Assembly (NCBI GenBank): GCA_905178155.1
Contig: CAJINV010000007.1
Location: 3,299,800 to 3,363,799 of the forward strand
Direction: 5' to 3'
Length of the DNA stretch: 64,000 bases
From: Amoebophrya sp. A120
Lineage: Eukaryota; Sar; Dinophyceae; Syndiniales; Amoebophryaceae
In this document: one piece after another, positions 63,362 to 64,000 of the stretch
Layout of the letters: each line of letters opens with the position of its first letter
How positions within the stretch are numbered: position 1 is the stretch's first letter
Translations under genes and position numbers: made by a program
Notes under the pieces: generated by a model
Told to the model about the DNA's origin: nothing
Seen by the model: only the letters and a program-made list of their open reading frames with translations
The model's database searches: none

Positions 63362-63942
63362 GAGTGCATATACTTTCCCTCATCTCCCCCGGAGTTTTAG
63401 TTTCGTTTAAAGGCATGAGCAGCAACAGAAGAGAGGTCACAAATGCAGCCTTCGCACGACAAAACCCGCACGCACAGATAACTGCAAGTGAAAAACTGCT
63501 TGGGCATGGCGCTACGAAATTTCAAATTTGTCAGACAGGAAGTTCTTTAGGGCAATAGCCAACGATAAGGAAGCGCATTTCTTTCGTCTTTTCTTGCATG
63601 TAGACAAATGAGGGGGACGAGGGGGAGTTGTGCTTTCATCTCATGGACTTGAAGAACTAGGATCCACAATCTAGGATGACCGTGCAGCCGAGGCAAGAAA
63701 AAGCAGCGGGGGAAAGCTATCTGTTATGTCACTTCATCTACATCTCTTGTCTTCTTTTTATGCTGTCTTTCTTTTTCCTGTTGTTCTTGCGTATGATTTT
63801 CATTCGCTGTATAATGAACTACAACTAATGTCATATTGATCATCATCATGCTGCACAAACTAGAACTACAAGTCGGCAGGTTATGTCGCCACAGTGTGTC
63901 GATCAACGAGAATCAGGAAAGCGAGGGCCCGCGAAACCGAGA
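63362..63942. other. Intergenic region
   Basis: About 580 bp downstream of the last gene. Short frames only. No gene, RNA or repeat was recognised before the tandem array at the right edge. Confidence 0.45.
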
Positions 63943-64000
63943 AAGCCGAAAGGCCGAGAAAGAGCCGAAAGGCCGAGAAAGAGCCGAAAGGCCGAGAAAG
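63943..64000. repeat. 19-bp tandem repeat at the window edge
   Basis: The unit AGCCGAAAGGCCGAGAAAG is repeated three times, the last copies identical, and the array is cut by the right edge. More degenerate GCCGA/GAAA text precedes it from about 63926. It is a minisatellite whose full length cannot be seen. Confidence 0.9.

Noticed and set aside
1-64000. tRNA, rRNA, CRISPR array, bacterial operon or Shine-Dalgarno signals
   Set aside because: None was found; the introns and gene structure show that this is eukaryotic nuclear DNA.

Overview
The window reads as nuclear DNA of a compact-genome alveolate. The best fit is a syndinian dinoflagellate such as the parasite Amoebophrya. This identification is an inference from gene architecture, not from a marker gene. 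Four signs support it. (1) All sixteen supported coding units, one of them only a 3' end, lie on the + strand, as in the co-oriented gene arrays of dinoflagellates. (2) Genes are closely packed and use the standard code, mostly with TGA stops. (3) About 25 short (70-361 nt) GT-AG introns can be placed, each restoring the reading frame. (4) Eight further introns are different: they carry terminal inverted repeats (TIRs), most have short target-site duplications (TSDs), and seven of the eight cannot be cut at GT-AG. These are introner elements, of the kind reported from Amoebophrya and some other protists.

Layout. 1-134 is the end of a gene. 1119-1778 encodes a small protein with a Cys-packed N-terminus. 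2603-3721 is a UBC6/UBE2J-type ubiquitin-conjugating enzyme. 4737-6342 is an unrecognised Cys-containing protein. 7894-16314 is a giant intronless gene for a 2,806-residue low-complexity protein. 16785-17096 is a small possible gene. 17715-21851 and 22579-26616 are two neighbouring coiled-coil genes that each hold two introners. 27518-32918 is a C-terminal-motor kinesin (kinesin-14-like) with a very long disordered N-terminal part and one introner. 34127-38781 is a nine-exon orphan gene with two introners. 39820-41604, 42610-43970, 44551-45618 and 48841-51243 are orphan genes. 51776-56010 encodes a Gln-rich protein with a PAN/apple-like Cys module. 57261-60384 encodes a probable secreted protein with a Cys-rich C-terminus. 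61651-63361 encodes a probable secreted protein whose HxD and distal His motifs are brought together only if an introner is removed.

Between genes there are few recognisable features. The exceptions are a roughly 100-nt element present in two diverged copies (4069-4145 and 7191-7268), each about 0.6-0.7 kb before the next start codon; a 3'-UTR hairpin at 6362-6387; a strongly G+C-rich island of about 2 kb (about 45850-48020) that does not match its surroundings; a 28-bp perfect palindrome at 57282-57309; and a 19-bp tandem repeat running off the right edge.

The genes do not form an evident pathway. Two can be assigned to general cell functions (ER-type ubiquitin conjugation and a microtubule motor). 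Several others look like secreted or scaffold proteins of a rapidly evolving lineage. The most distinctive biology is the coexistence of ordinary GT-AG introns and several families of hairpin-forming introners in the same transcripts. All exon structures given here are predictions from frame continuity and splice-site appearance, not from RNA data.
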